From NCBI RefSeq assembly GCF_016907715.1, contig NZ_JAFBCM010000001.1, positions 2,976,001 through 3,040,000 of the forward strand: a DNA stretch of 64,000 nucleotides, given 5' to 3'. The position numbers were made by a program, and so were the translations under genes. Under the pieces are notes generated by a model. That model had not been told where the DNA came from. It made no database searches and saw only the letters and a list, made by a program, of their open reading frames with translations. This stretch comes from Tenggerimyces flavus. Its GTDB lineage: Bacteria > Actinomycetota > Actinomycetes > Propionibacteriales > Actinopolymorphaceae. Below, piece by piece: positions 24,626 through 33,400 of this stretch (position 1 is the stretch's first letter; each line of letters starts with the position of its first letter).

Positions 24626-25525
24626 CTACCGGTGCAGGCGCGGGTCCAGAGCATCGCGCAGCACGTCCCCCAGCAGGATGAACGCGAGCACCGTCACGCT
24701 CAGGAACAACGACGGGAAGACCAGCAGGTGCGGGTACGCCTGGAAGTCGTTCTGCGCCGTCGACAGCTGCAGCCCCCAGGAGATCGCCGGCGACTGCAGC
24801 CCGATCCCCAGGAACGTCAGCGCCGCCTCGGCGACGATGACGCCGCCGACCGAGAGCGTCCCGATCACGATCACCGGCGCGATCGCGTTCGGCAGGATGT
24901 GCCGCAGCAGCACGCGCACATCCGACGCACCCAGGGCACGAGCCGCGGTGACGTACTCCAGGTCCCGCGTCGCGAGCACGGTCGATCGCATCAGCCGCGT
25001 CAACGTCGGCCAGCCGAACATCGCCAACACCAGCGACACCGTCCACACGTTCCGGTTGTCGAAGCTGGTCAGCACGACCAACGCCCCAAGGATGAACGGG
25101 AACCCGAAGAACACGTCCGTCAGTCGCGACACCACCACGTCGACCATCCGCCCGTAGAACCCGGCCAGGCTCCCCAGCACGATCGCCAACACCAGGCTGC
25201 CCAACGTCACGAGCACGCCGACCGAGATCGACGCGCGCGCCCCGTAGACCACGTTCGCGTAGACATCGCAACCCTGCTTGTCGAAACCGAACGGATGCCC
25301 CTCGACAGGCGCCGCCCCGCTGCTCCCCAGATCGCACACCCGCGGGTCGCCGTGCCCGAACCAACCCGCGAACAGACCAGGCACGACGGCCATCAGCACC
25401 ATCACCGCCACGACGACTCCGGCGAGCCAGAAGATCGGGTTGCGCCGCAGCTGCCGCCACGCGTCGCCGAGGAACGAGGCCCGCCGTTCCGTGTCGGGTT
25501 GGAGCGAGGACGTCAGCTCACTCAC
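24626..25525 (-). CDS. Peptide-type ABC transporter permease, DppC type
   Basis: Permease of 299 residues with the DppC layout. The first helix is NPIFWLAGVVVAVMVLMAVV, followed by an extracytoplasmic segment (DLGSSGAAPVEGHPFGFDKQG), and the coupling loop is LEYVTAARALGASDVRVLLR. The GTG at 25525 is chosen because it overlaps the stop of the upstream permease by a few bases and gives SELTSSLQPDTERR as N-terminus; the frame is open 12 codons further. It ends 4 bp from the convergent RDD gene. No ATPase gene is present in this operon, so energising subunits must come from elsewhere, perhaps 4634-6648. Confidence 0.92.
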   Translation of the reverse strand: MSELTSSLQPDTERRASFLGDAWRQLRRNPIFWLAGVVVAVMVLMAVVPGLFAGWFGHGDPRVCDLGSSGAAPVEGHPFGFDKQGCDVYANVVYGARASISVGVLVTLGSLVLAIVLGSLAGFYGRMVDVVVSRLTDVFFGFPFILGALVVLTSFDNRNVWTVSLVLAMFGWPTLTRLMRSTVLATRDLEYVTAARALGASDVRVLLRHILPNAIAPVIVIGTLSVGGVIVAEAALTFLGIGLQSPAISWGLQLSTAQNDFQAYPHLLVFPSLFLSVTVLAFILLGDVLRDALDPRLHR

Positions 25526-26444
25526 GACGAATCCTCGGGTCGAGTACGCCGTACAGCACATCCACGGCGAGGTTCGCGAGCAGGAAGATCAGCACGAGCG
25601 CGGTCGAAACGCCAACGATCACAGGGCCTTCGTGGACGCGGATCGCGTTGAACAGCAGCTGCCCAACGCCCGGCAGGTTGAAGATGCCCTCGATGATGAC
25701 CGCGCCGCCGAGCAGGTAGCCGAGCTCGATCGCGAGGTACGTCACCGCGGCGATCAGCGAGTTCCGCAACACGTGGCGCCCGATGACGTACCGCCGCGAC
25801 AGCCCCTTCGCCAAGGCGGTCTTGACATAGTCGGCGCGGAGATTCTCCAACACCGACGTACGAACGAGCCGCGCCACCGATGCGAGCCCGAACGCGGCGA
25901 GGATCAACGCGGGCAGCAGGTACGAACGCGGCCAGCCCTCGTCCACACCCGACACCGGGAAGAGCCCGGCGCGAACGCCCAACAGCAGCTGCGCGGTGTA
26001 GCCGAGCACGAAGACCGGGATCGAGATCACCGCGATCGTGAACACCAGCACGACATAGTCGAACACCTTGCCGCGACGCAGCGCCGCGAACACCCCGAGC
26101 AGCACGCCGACCACGATCTCGATCAGCCACGCCGTCAACGCCAGCGTGATCGTCACCGGCCAGCGTTCGGCCATCAACGTGGAGACGCTGCGCCCGTTGA
26201 AGTCCTCGCCGAGATCGCCGGTCAGCACGTCGCCGAGGTAGCCGACGTACCGCACGAGCACGGGATCGTTCAGGTGATAGCGCTCACGCAGCGCCTCCAC
26301 GACGCTCTGCGAGAGTGGCTGGTCGCCGGCCATCCCGCGGATCGGGTCGCCGGGCAGAGCGTAGATCGCCAAGAAAATAAGGAGAGTGACACCGAGAAAG
26401 ATCACGACGAGCTGCAGCAGGCGGCGAACTACGTACCTGCCCAT
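25518..26444 (-). CDS. Peptide-type ABC transporter permease, DppB type
   Basis: Permease of 308 residues starting MGRYVVRRLLQLVVIFLGV, with six membrane segments. The extracytoplasmic loop is typical of DppB (LPGDPIRGMAGDQPLSQSVV), and the coupling loop is ADYVKTALAKGLSRRYVIGR. It lies between the M14 peptidase gene and the second permease; the gap to the peptidase stop is 9 bp, so all are co-transcribed. Confidence 0.93.
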   Translation of the reverse strand: MGRYVVRRLLQLVVIFLGVTLLIFLAIYALPGDPIRGMAGDQPLSQSVVEALRERYHLNDPVLVRYVGYLGDVLTGDLGEDFNGRSVSTLMAERWPVTITLALTAWLIEIVVGVLLGVFAALRRGKVFDYVVLVFTIAVISIPVFVLGYTAQLLLGVRAGLFPVSGVDEGWPRSYLLPALILAAFGLASVARLVRTSVLENLRADYVKTALAKGLSRRYVIGRHVLRNSLIAAVTYLAIELGYLLGGAVIIEGIFNLPGVGQLLFNAIRVHEGPVIVGVSTALVLIFLLANLAVDVLYGVLDPRIRRE

Positions 26445-26453
26445 GCTTCGTGG

Positions 26454-27863
26454 TCAGCCCTTCGCCTCGGCCACGGCCTGCCGGGCGCCGGCGAGAATCG
26501 CGGCGAGCTGCACGCCGACCAGGTGCCGGATCGGGATCGGCTCGCCGGCAGTCTCGCCCTCGGCGATCTCCGTCCACGTCTCGAAGACCTCGCTGAGGTG
26601 GGCGAACTGGGCCCGGATCCTGGGGGTGCGGTTGCCTGCCGCCAGCTCGGCGCTGAGCGCCGCCAGCAGCATGCCGCCGTAGCGGACGGCGAACATGCGA
26701 CCGACGTCGATGGCGTGGAAGCGTTCGGCGACCGTGGCGGACCGAGCGTTCTCCGGATCGTCCGCCCGCGTCCGGTCCGCAGCGACGTGGCCCGGCAGAC
26801 CGGGAACGAACCACTTCAGGGCGCTCAGATAGGGCGAGTCGACCGTGAGGTCGCGCTGGACGGTGTCGAGCACGCCGCCGAGGACACGGTGGACCTCCTC
26901 CAGCCCGGACGCCCGCCTGCGGAGGACGTCGGCGTAGGTCAGGTCGCTCGGGGACTCGTCGTTCGCGTCGCGATGGGCCCAGTACGGGACCTCGGTCACG
27001 ATCGTCAGCGTGCCCCAGCGCTCGGCGTACGACCAGCTCGCGCCGCCGCCGACCCGGTCCGTCGGGTCGTTGCCGACGCTCTGGAGGAAGTCGTAGGTGT
27101 CCTCGCCGCGAATCACCTCGTAAACACCGGGGGAGAACTCGGCGACGTACGGCACCTCGGGCTTGCTCGTGTCGATCGGGATGCCGAGCGCCCGCGGAGT
27201 GACGTAGAGGTGCTCGTACAGCTCGGGAGTCGGTCGGCTGAGGTAGTAGAAGACGCCACCGTTCTCGCCGTTGTGCAGCGAGGACATGAACACCGGTTTG
27301 GTGTCGTCGATCAGCCGCATCAGCGCGAGCGTCTCCGGCATCACCCGGTCGAAGTAGGCGTCCTTGTAGACAAAGGGAAACGTCCACTCGACCTGCTCGT
27401 CCGGGGCCGGGCGGTAGAAGTGCCGGCCGTAGTGGCCGCGGGTCATCGGCCCGTTGAACCAGCCCTCGTTCAGCCGGCTTCCGTCCGGGTCGATGCAGCC
27501 GATCACGTGCCAGCGCAGGCCGAACGAGCTCCGCAACGCCTCGTCCTGGCAGAGGATCGTCGCGAGGTGCAGGGCGGTCAGGCCGCCGATCGGCTCGTTC
27601 GGATGCGGTCCGGCGAACACGACCGCGTCGTTCTCGCCCGCTCCGATCGTCAAGCAGGTCAGCGGATCACCGAGTCGAGACGTACCGACGCGGTGCAACG
27701 TGGCGACGTCGGGATGGTCGTCGGCGAGCCGCTGGAACGCCGCGGTCAGCTCGTCGACGGTGGGGAAGTGGTCGAAGTCCGGGACGTCGCTGGCGAGCGC
27801 GACGAGATCGAGGTCCAACCGGCGCAACTCCTTCGGTGGTGCGGACGTGGCGTTCTCTTGCAT
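26454..27863 (-). CDS. M14-family zinc carboxypeptidase
   Basis: Product of 469 residues of the metallocarboxypeptidase fold. The zinc ligands are in GPHPNEPIGG (His and Glu of HxxE) and in SSLHNGENGG (second His). Other conserved segments are GCIDPDGSRLNEGWF and GEDTYDFLQSVG. No signal peptide is seen, so it probably works in the cytoplasm. M14 enzymes remove C-terminal residues or process peptidoglycan-type peptides. Its place inside a peptide-importer operon suggests it trims what the importer brings in; that is inference. Confidence 0.88.
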   Translation of the reverse strand: MQENATSAPPKELRRLDLDLVALASDVPDFDHFPTVDELTAAFQRLADDHPDVATLHRVGTSRLGDPLTCLTIGAGENDAVVFAGPHPNEPIGGLTALHLATILCQDEALRSSFGLRWHVIGCIDPDGSRLNEGWFNGPMTRGHYGRHFYRPAPDEQVEWTFPFVYKDAYFDRVMPETLALMRLIDDTKPVFMSSLHNGENGGVFYYLSRPTPELYEHLYVTPRALGIPIDTSKPEVPYVAEFSPGVYEVIRGEDTYDFLQSVGNDPTDRVGGGASWSYAERWGTLTIVTEVPYWAHRDANDESPSDLTYADVLRRRASGLEEVHRVLGGVLDTVQRDLTVDSPYLSALKWFVPGLPGHVAADRTRADDPENARSATVAERFHAIDVGRMFAVRYGGMLLAALSAELAAGNRTPRIRAQFAHLSEVFETWTEIAEGETAGEPIPIRHLVGVQLAAILAGARQAVAEAKG

Positions 27864-27865
27864 GC

Positions 27866-27977
27866 GTCTGGTCTGACGTGGCGTCGTGCGAGCCTTGTCT
27901 TTTGAGGGCTAACCCGCGACTCGTCCGTCGGCATCGCCGGGCCGTTTTCGGATGTTCACCGCGCTCCTGGTCTGGCG
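27866..27977. repeat. Intergenic repeat copy H1 between M14 and binding-protein genes
   Basis: It contains GTTCACCGCGCTCCTGGTCT and four further identical bases (27954-27977), repeated exactly at 29754-29777. A looser similarity extends about 50 bp to the left. A second short motif (CGTGCGAG followed by CTT) occurs at about 27885 and again in the binding-protein tail at about 27990. Confidence 0.6.
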
Positions 27978-29579
27978 CTACGTCCGTGCGAGTCTTATTT
28001 CAGTCAGCTCGATCTGGTCGTGCCCGATCCGTACGTTGTCGACGTTCTTGCTGTAGCCGTAGACGTACTTGGCATAGAAGAGCATCGCGACCGGAAAGTC
28101 CTGCATGATCCGCTCTTCGGCCTGCTTGTACAGGTCGACGGCCTCCTCGGGCGACTTCGCCGCGTTGCCGTCGGAGATCAGCTTCTCGACGTCGGGGTTG
28201 CTGTAGAAGCCGGAGGTGTGGTTGCCCTCGCCGGTCTTGGTGAACAGCGCGCTGAGGACGTTCTGCGCACTCGGGTAGAGCGAGCCCCAGTGGCCGCGGA
28301 ATGGGCCCTTGACGGACTTGTCGGACAACGCCTGGAGGTACTGGGTGAAGCCGGGCTGCGCCTTCACGGTGACGTCCGCGATGCCGAGGTTCTGCCTGAT
28401 CTGGTTGGCGATCGCCTCGAACGTCTGCTCGTAGCCGACCCCGCCCGGGAACCAGATCTCCATCGGTCCCTGCCAGCCGCCGGCCTCAGCGAGCAGCTGC
28501 TTGGCGCGGGCGGCGTCGAACGCGCAGAGCTCGGCGCAGGAGTCCGTGGAGCCGCCGATCGTGTTCGGCGACAGGATCGACTTGGCGGGCTCGTACAGGC
28601 CGCCGAAGATCGCTTCGTTGACCGCGTCGCGGTCGATCGACAGCGAGATCGCCTCACGGATGCGTACGTCGGAGAATCGCTTGTCCCACAAGGGAAAACC
28701 GAGGTAGTCGATGGACGCGGCGTTGAACGCGATGATGCGGCCGGAAAGGTCCTTGTCGGCCTGGCGGTACTTCTCCTGCGGGACGAAGATGACGTCCACG
28801 TTGTTCGCCACGAGGTCGGTGTAAGCCGTACCCATCTGGCTGTAGATCTTGAAGACGACGCCGTCGACCTTCGGCTTCGTGCCCTTGTAGCCGTCGTAGC
28901 TGGTCATCGCGATCTGCTTGTCGTGCTGCCAGGCGCCGTCCATCTGGAACGGACCGTTGCCGATCGGCTTCTCGTCGTACGCCTTGAGGTCCTTGAACGC
29001 GGCCTTCGGCATCGGGTACCAGCCGGGCGAGCTCGGCGTGAGGCGGTAGGGGAACTGGCTGTCCGGGCCCTTCAGCGTGACCTGGATCGTGGTCTCGTCG
29101 ACGACCTTGACGCCCTCGAGCTTCTCGGTGGCGGGCTTGCCCTTCTCGGGGTTGAGCTTGTCGTACCCGACGACGTTCGAGAGCTGGCCGTTGTTGCCCC
29201 AGCCGTTGGGTCCGTACGCGGTCGCGTTCCACGCGTCGGCATAGCTCTGCGCGGTCACGGACTCGCCGTTGTGGAACGTCCAGCCGGGCTTGAACTTGAT
29301 CGTCCAGGTCGTGTTGTCGGTCGAGGTGACGGACTCGGCCTGAACGTAGGTGAGCTCGTTCTTCTCGTCGAGCTTGACGATCGGGGCGAACAGGGCGTGC
29401 ATCTGGTCGTACGCGCCGGTCGCCTGGCCCGGCGTGAGGTGGTCGGGCTCGACGCCTCCCACGGAGAACGTCGACGGCTGCTTGTCCCCGTCACCCGATC
29501 CGGCGTCACCGCCGCAGGCACTCGCCGCGAGGATCGCGATGCCGGCCAGCATGGCGATGCCTACCCGCTTCAGACTCAT
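27978..29579 (-). CDS. Peptide-type ABC transporter substrate-binding lipoprotein
   Basis: SBP_bac_5 family product of 533 residues with a lipoprotein signal (MSLKRVGIAMLAGIAILAAS, Cys22 in SACGG). Family segments include VTSTDNTTWTIKFKPGWTFHNGE and REAISLSIDRDAVNEAIFGG. It binds oligopeptides or related ligands outside the cell for the two permeases encoded downstream. GAGGAGAG lies 6 nt before the ATG. Two palindromes lie 60-105 bp upstream and are likely operators for the divergent GbsR/MarR-type regulator. Confidence 0.93.
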   Translation of the reverse strand: MSLKRVGIAMLAGIAILAASACGGDAGSGDGDKQPSTFSVGGVEPDHLTPGQATGAYDQMHALFAPIVKLDEKNELTYVQAESVTSTDNTTWTIKFKPGWTFHNGESVTAQSYADAWNATAYGPNGWGNNGQLSNVVGYDKLNPEKGKPATEKLEGVKVVDETTIQVTLKGPDSQFPYRLTPSSPGWYPMPKAAFKDLKAYDEKPIGNGPFQMDGAWQHDKQIAMTSYDGYKGTKPKVDGVVFKIYSQMGTAYTDLVANNVDVIFVPQEKYRQADKDLSGRIIAFNAASIDYLGFPLWDKRFSDVRIREAISLSIDRDAVNEAIFGGLYEPAKSILSPNTIGGSTDSCAELCAFDAARAKQLLAEAGGWQGPMEIWFPGGVGYEQTFEAIANQIRQNLGIADVTVKAQPGFTQYLQALSDKSVKGPFRGHWGSLYPSAQNVLSALFTKTGEGNHTSGFYSNPDVEKLISDGNAAKSPEEAVDLYKQAEERIMQDFPVAMLFYAKYVYGYSKNVDNVRIGHDQIELTEIRLART

Positions 29580-29641
29580 GTTGGGCTCTCCTCAAGCTCA
29601 CCTCTCGACCCCACCAGGTCATCCTTGGTAGCTTGCCGAGC

Positions 29642-29684
29642 ACTGTCAATACAGTAAATGTCGAGTTTTCAGTGTGAACTGAAA
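29642..29684. promoter_or_regulatory. Two palindromic operators upstream of the peptide-importer operon
   Basis: ACTGT-N4-ACAGT (29642-29655) and TTTCAGTgtgaACTGAAA (29667-29684) have centres 27 bp apart. On the minus strand TTGACA (29644-29649) lies within the first palindrome, followed after 17 nt by AAGGAT as a possible -10, so binding would block the promoter. The AT-rich composition stands out from the surroundings. The divergent MarR/GbsR-type protein is the likely binder. Confidence 0.65.
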
Positions 29685-29702
29685 GTTACGTGGGCTGGCA
29701 TT

Positions 29703-29777
29703 TTGGAGGAAACCCGCGAGTGTTCTGTCCGCGTCGCCTGGCCGGTACAGGGCGTTCACCGCGCTCCTGGTCTGGCG
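29703..29777. repeat. Intergenic repeat copy H2
   Basis: Second copy of the repeat at 27901-27977, with 24 identical bases at 29754-29777. This copy is also bounded by GTCGCC / GGCGAC arms, so it can form a hairpin. The two copies flank the binding-protein gene as direct repeats exactly 1800 bp apart. Confidence 0.6.
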
Positions 29778-29819
29778 AGGCGACTGGAGGGGATCCATAT
29801 TTAGGGGCCGGGGAGGCCG

Positions 29820-30341
29820 ATGGCGAAACGCAAGCGGGCTCCGGCTCCAGGCCCGGCGGCCCCTGAGGTCTTGGACGAGGATCGCCGGATGGACCTGGTC
29901 GAGGAGCTCGGCGTGATCTGGGCGGCCCGCGGCTCCCCGATGGAGGGCCGCGTGCTCGGCTATCTGATGCTGAGCAACGCGCCCAAGGTGTCCAGCGCCG
30001 AGCTGAGCCAGGCGCTGCGGGCGAGCACGGGTTCGATCTCGTCGGCGACCCGGGTGCTGCTGGCGGACGGCTTCATCAAGCGCGTCTCGGTCGCGGGGGA
30101 GCGGACCTACTACTTCGCGGTCGAGGACGACATCTGGGGCGCCTTCCTCGCCGGCGAGCGTCCGCATCTGGCCCGCCGCGAGCGCTTCGCCGAGAAGGCC
30201 CTCGAGCTGCTGGCCGCCGGCGACGAGGTGCCGAAGCGGCGGTTGGCGTACATGCGGGACTACATGAGCTGGCTGGCGACGTACCACCGGAAGATGCTCG
30301 CGGACTGGGAACAGTACAAGCGCGACCGCGACCACGCCTGA
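29820..30341 (+). CDS. GbsR/MarR-type winged-helix regulator
   Basis: Regulator of 173 residues. The winged helix lies at about residues 25-105 (GRVLGYLMLSNAPKVSSAEL, LRASTGSISSATRVLLADGF, GERTYYFAVEDD), followed by a helical dimerisation tail. GbsR-type proteins repress transport genes until an effector binds. GGGAGG lies just upstream of the ATG. It is divergent from the peptide-importer operon, whose control region contains two palindromes suited to a dimeric regulator. Confidence 0.87.
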   Translation: MAKRKRAPAPGPAAPEVLDEDRRMDLVEELGVIWAARGSPMEGRVLGYLMLSNAPKVSSAELSQALRASTGSISSATRVLLADGFIKRVSVAGERTYYFAVEDDIWGAFLAGERPHLARRERFAEKALELLAAGDEVPKRRLAYMRDYMSWLATYHRKMLADWEQYKRDRDHA

Positions 30342-30356
30342 CGGGGTGTCCAAGAC

Positions 30357-30368
30357 GCGACATGTCGC
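30357..30368. promoter_or_regulatory. 12-bp perfect palindrome upstream of the S8 protease gene
   Basis: GCGACATGTCGC lies 105 bp before the protease start, between it and the regulator gene. It may be an operator; no binder is known. Confidence 0.35.
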
Positions 30369-30472
30369 ATCCGCGGCAGCTTTGGGCTAATGACAGGGAG
30401 TGACATTTCCGGGCATTCTCAGGCCTGACGGGGACGGGTCTGTCATCGGCAGGGCAACGAAGGGCCTTCAGA

Positions 30473-33400
30473 GTGCGCATCAAGTCAGTACGGTCGCGTG
30501 TCCTCGTACTCGGAGCTGTCGCCAGTCTCCTCTTCGGCGCGGCCTCGGTCGCGCCGGCAGTGGCGCAGTCTCCCTCGAAGCCGGCGACGGTGACCCCGCT
30601 CGCCGGTACGGCGAAGCGCGTCACGTTGCTCACCGGCGACGTGGTGTCCGTCCAGGAGGTTCCCGGCGGCAAGCACGCCGCGACGGTCTCGCCGGGTGTG
30701 GGTCGGGAACGGATGTCGTTCCAGCAACTCGAGCTCGACGGCGACCTGCTCGTGATCCCGCACGACGCGATCCCGTACCTCGCCAACCAGCGCCTCGACC
30801 GCACGCTGTTCAACGTCACCGAGCTGATCGCGCAGGGCTACGACGACGCGCGCAGCAAGAGCCTGCCGCTGATCGTGCGGTACGGCGCGAAGGTCGACGA
30901 GGCTCGCGCCACGAGGGCGCTGCCCGCGATCGAGGCCGGCCCCGTCCTGGACAGCATCGACGCCCGCGCGCTCGCTGCGGACAAGCAGCGGATCGGCACG
31001 TTCTGGGAGGCGCTCGACAACGACACCGCGGCGCCGAAGACCACGCGGATCGGCGAGCTGCGGCTCGACGGCGGCGTCGAGTACGTCTGGCTGGACCGGA
31101 AGGTCCGCGCGAACCTCGAGCGCAGCGTGCCGCAGATCGGCGCCCCGTACGCCTGGCAGGCCGGGTTCGACGGTACGGGCGTGAAGGTGGCAGTCCTGGA
31201 CACCGGCGTCGACGACACCCACGGCGACCTCGCCGGCAAGGTCGTCGAGGCCCGCAACTTCACCACCAGCCCCGACACCAAGGACCGCTTCGGCCACGGC
31301 ACGCACGTCGCGTCGACGGTCGCCGGCACGGGCGCTGCCTCCGGCGGATCGCGCAAGGGCGTCGCGCCCGGCGCGCAGCTGCTCGCCGGCAAGGTCCTCG
31401 ACGACAGCGGCTACGGCTCGGACTCCGAGGTGATCGCCGGCATGCAGTGGGCCGCGAGGGCCGGGGCGAAGGTCATCAACATGAGCCTCGGCGGCGATCC
31501 GACCGACGGCACCGACTTGCTGAGCCTGTCCCTCAACGAGCTGACCGCGGAGACCGGCGCGCTGTTCGTCGTGTCCGCCGGCAACAGCGGCCAGTCCGGC
31601 GGCTACACGGTCGGCTCGCCGGGCTCGGCCTCCTCCGCCCTCACCGTCGGCGCGGTGGCGCGCGACGAGACGTTGGCGCCGTTCTCCAGCCGCGGACCGC
31701 GCGTCGGCGACTTCGCGATCAAGCCGGACATCACCGGTCCGGGCGTCGGCATCGTCGCGGCGCGGGCCGCGGGAACGTCGCTGGGGACGCCGGTCGACGA
31801 CCACTACACCGCGGCGTCCGGTACGTCGATGGCCGCGCCACACGTCGCCGGCGCGGCGGCGATCCTCGCGCAGCAGCACCCGACCTGGACGGCAGTCCAG
31901 CTCAAGAACGCGCTGGCGAGTACGGCCAAGCCGAAGGACGGGCTGAGCGTCTTCGACCAGGGCGTCGGGCGGGTCGACGTCCAGCGCGCCGTGTCGCAGG
32001 GCGTCTTCGGCACGTCGGTGGTCGACCTCGGCGTGTTCACGGCGAAGGACACCGCGAAGGTGACGAAGGAGGTCACCTACACCAACGCGAGCGCGCAGCC
32101 AGCGACGCTGTCGTTGCAGCTGTCGCTGACCGGTCCCGGCGGAGCGCTGCCGGCGGACGCCGTGGCGCTCGACAAGTCGTCCTTGACAGTGCCGGCAGGC
32201 GGGTCGGGGACCGTCAAGGTGACGGTCGACCCGGCCGTCCTGCGGTCGGGCATCTTCAGCGGCGTCCTCACCGCGCGCGCCGGATCGGTCGAGGTGCGTA
32301 CGGCGCTGGGCGTGTCGCGCGAGGCGCCGCGGCATCGCGTGACGTTCAAGGCGGTCAAGAGCGACGGCAGCCCCGGTGGTCTCGACGCGATGGCCGTGAT
32401 CGGTGAGGACGCGCGGTTCGACTTCGTGGGCTACATGCCGGACGGGTACACCAGGACGCTGGAGCTCGCCGAGGGCACGTACCAGGTCCACGGCATGGTG
32501 CACGAGGGCGTCGATCCCGACGGCGTCTCGTACGAGGTGACCGATCCCTCGTTCCAGGTCAAGGCCGACGCGACGCACGTCTTCGACGTCCGCAAGGCGC
32601 GGCCGGTGCGGATCGAGACGCCGAAGCCCGCGGAACAGAAGACGATTCTGAGCTGGTACGTGCGGCGCGAGTTCGGCGCGCGGTCGGTGACGAACTACAC
32701 GATGCAGTTCTACACCGGGCAGGAGCTGCGGGTCGTACCGACCAAGCGCGTCACGGATGGGCTGTTCGAGTTCGGCACGCGCTGGCAGCTCGAGGCACCG
32801 CAGCTGCGATCGACGGCACGGGTGTCGGGGAAGTCCGCCAAGCCGGTCGAGCTGTTCCTGCTCGCGTTGTCGCAGCCGGTCGATGGCAAGCGCACGTTGA
32901 CAGTGGTCGACGTGGGTGCCGGGCTGCCGGCTGACTATGCCGGGAAGGACGTCCGCGGGAAGGCCGTTCTCGTCACGTCGGTTGACGATCTGTACGAGGA
33001 CCGCACGCGGGACGCGGCGGCCGCAGGGGCGGCGATGGCGGTGATCGTTCCGCCGGAGTTCTACGGCCCGTACTCACGCTGGAACCCCGCCGCGTACGGC
33101 GACCGGCTGCCGATCCCGGGCGCGCTGGTGCCGGAGAACCAGGCGAATCTCCTTCGCTCCAAGGGATCTACGGTCAAGCTGGAGCTGATCGGCGTGTCGG
33201 TGAGCCCGTACCTGTACGACATCATGCAGGTGTCGCACCAGCAGGTGCCGGCCGATGGCGTGCATTACAAGGTGAGCAGCCGGAACACCGCGCTGGTGAC
33301 GACTCGCTACCACGAGTCCGGTGGCGACGGCTGGTCGTCGGAGCAGCGGTTCGGCTGGCGGCCGTGGCAGGACAACGCGATCAACCATCACCAGCGGCTC

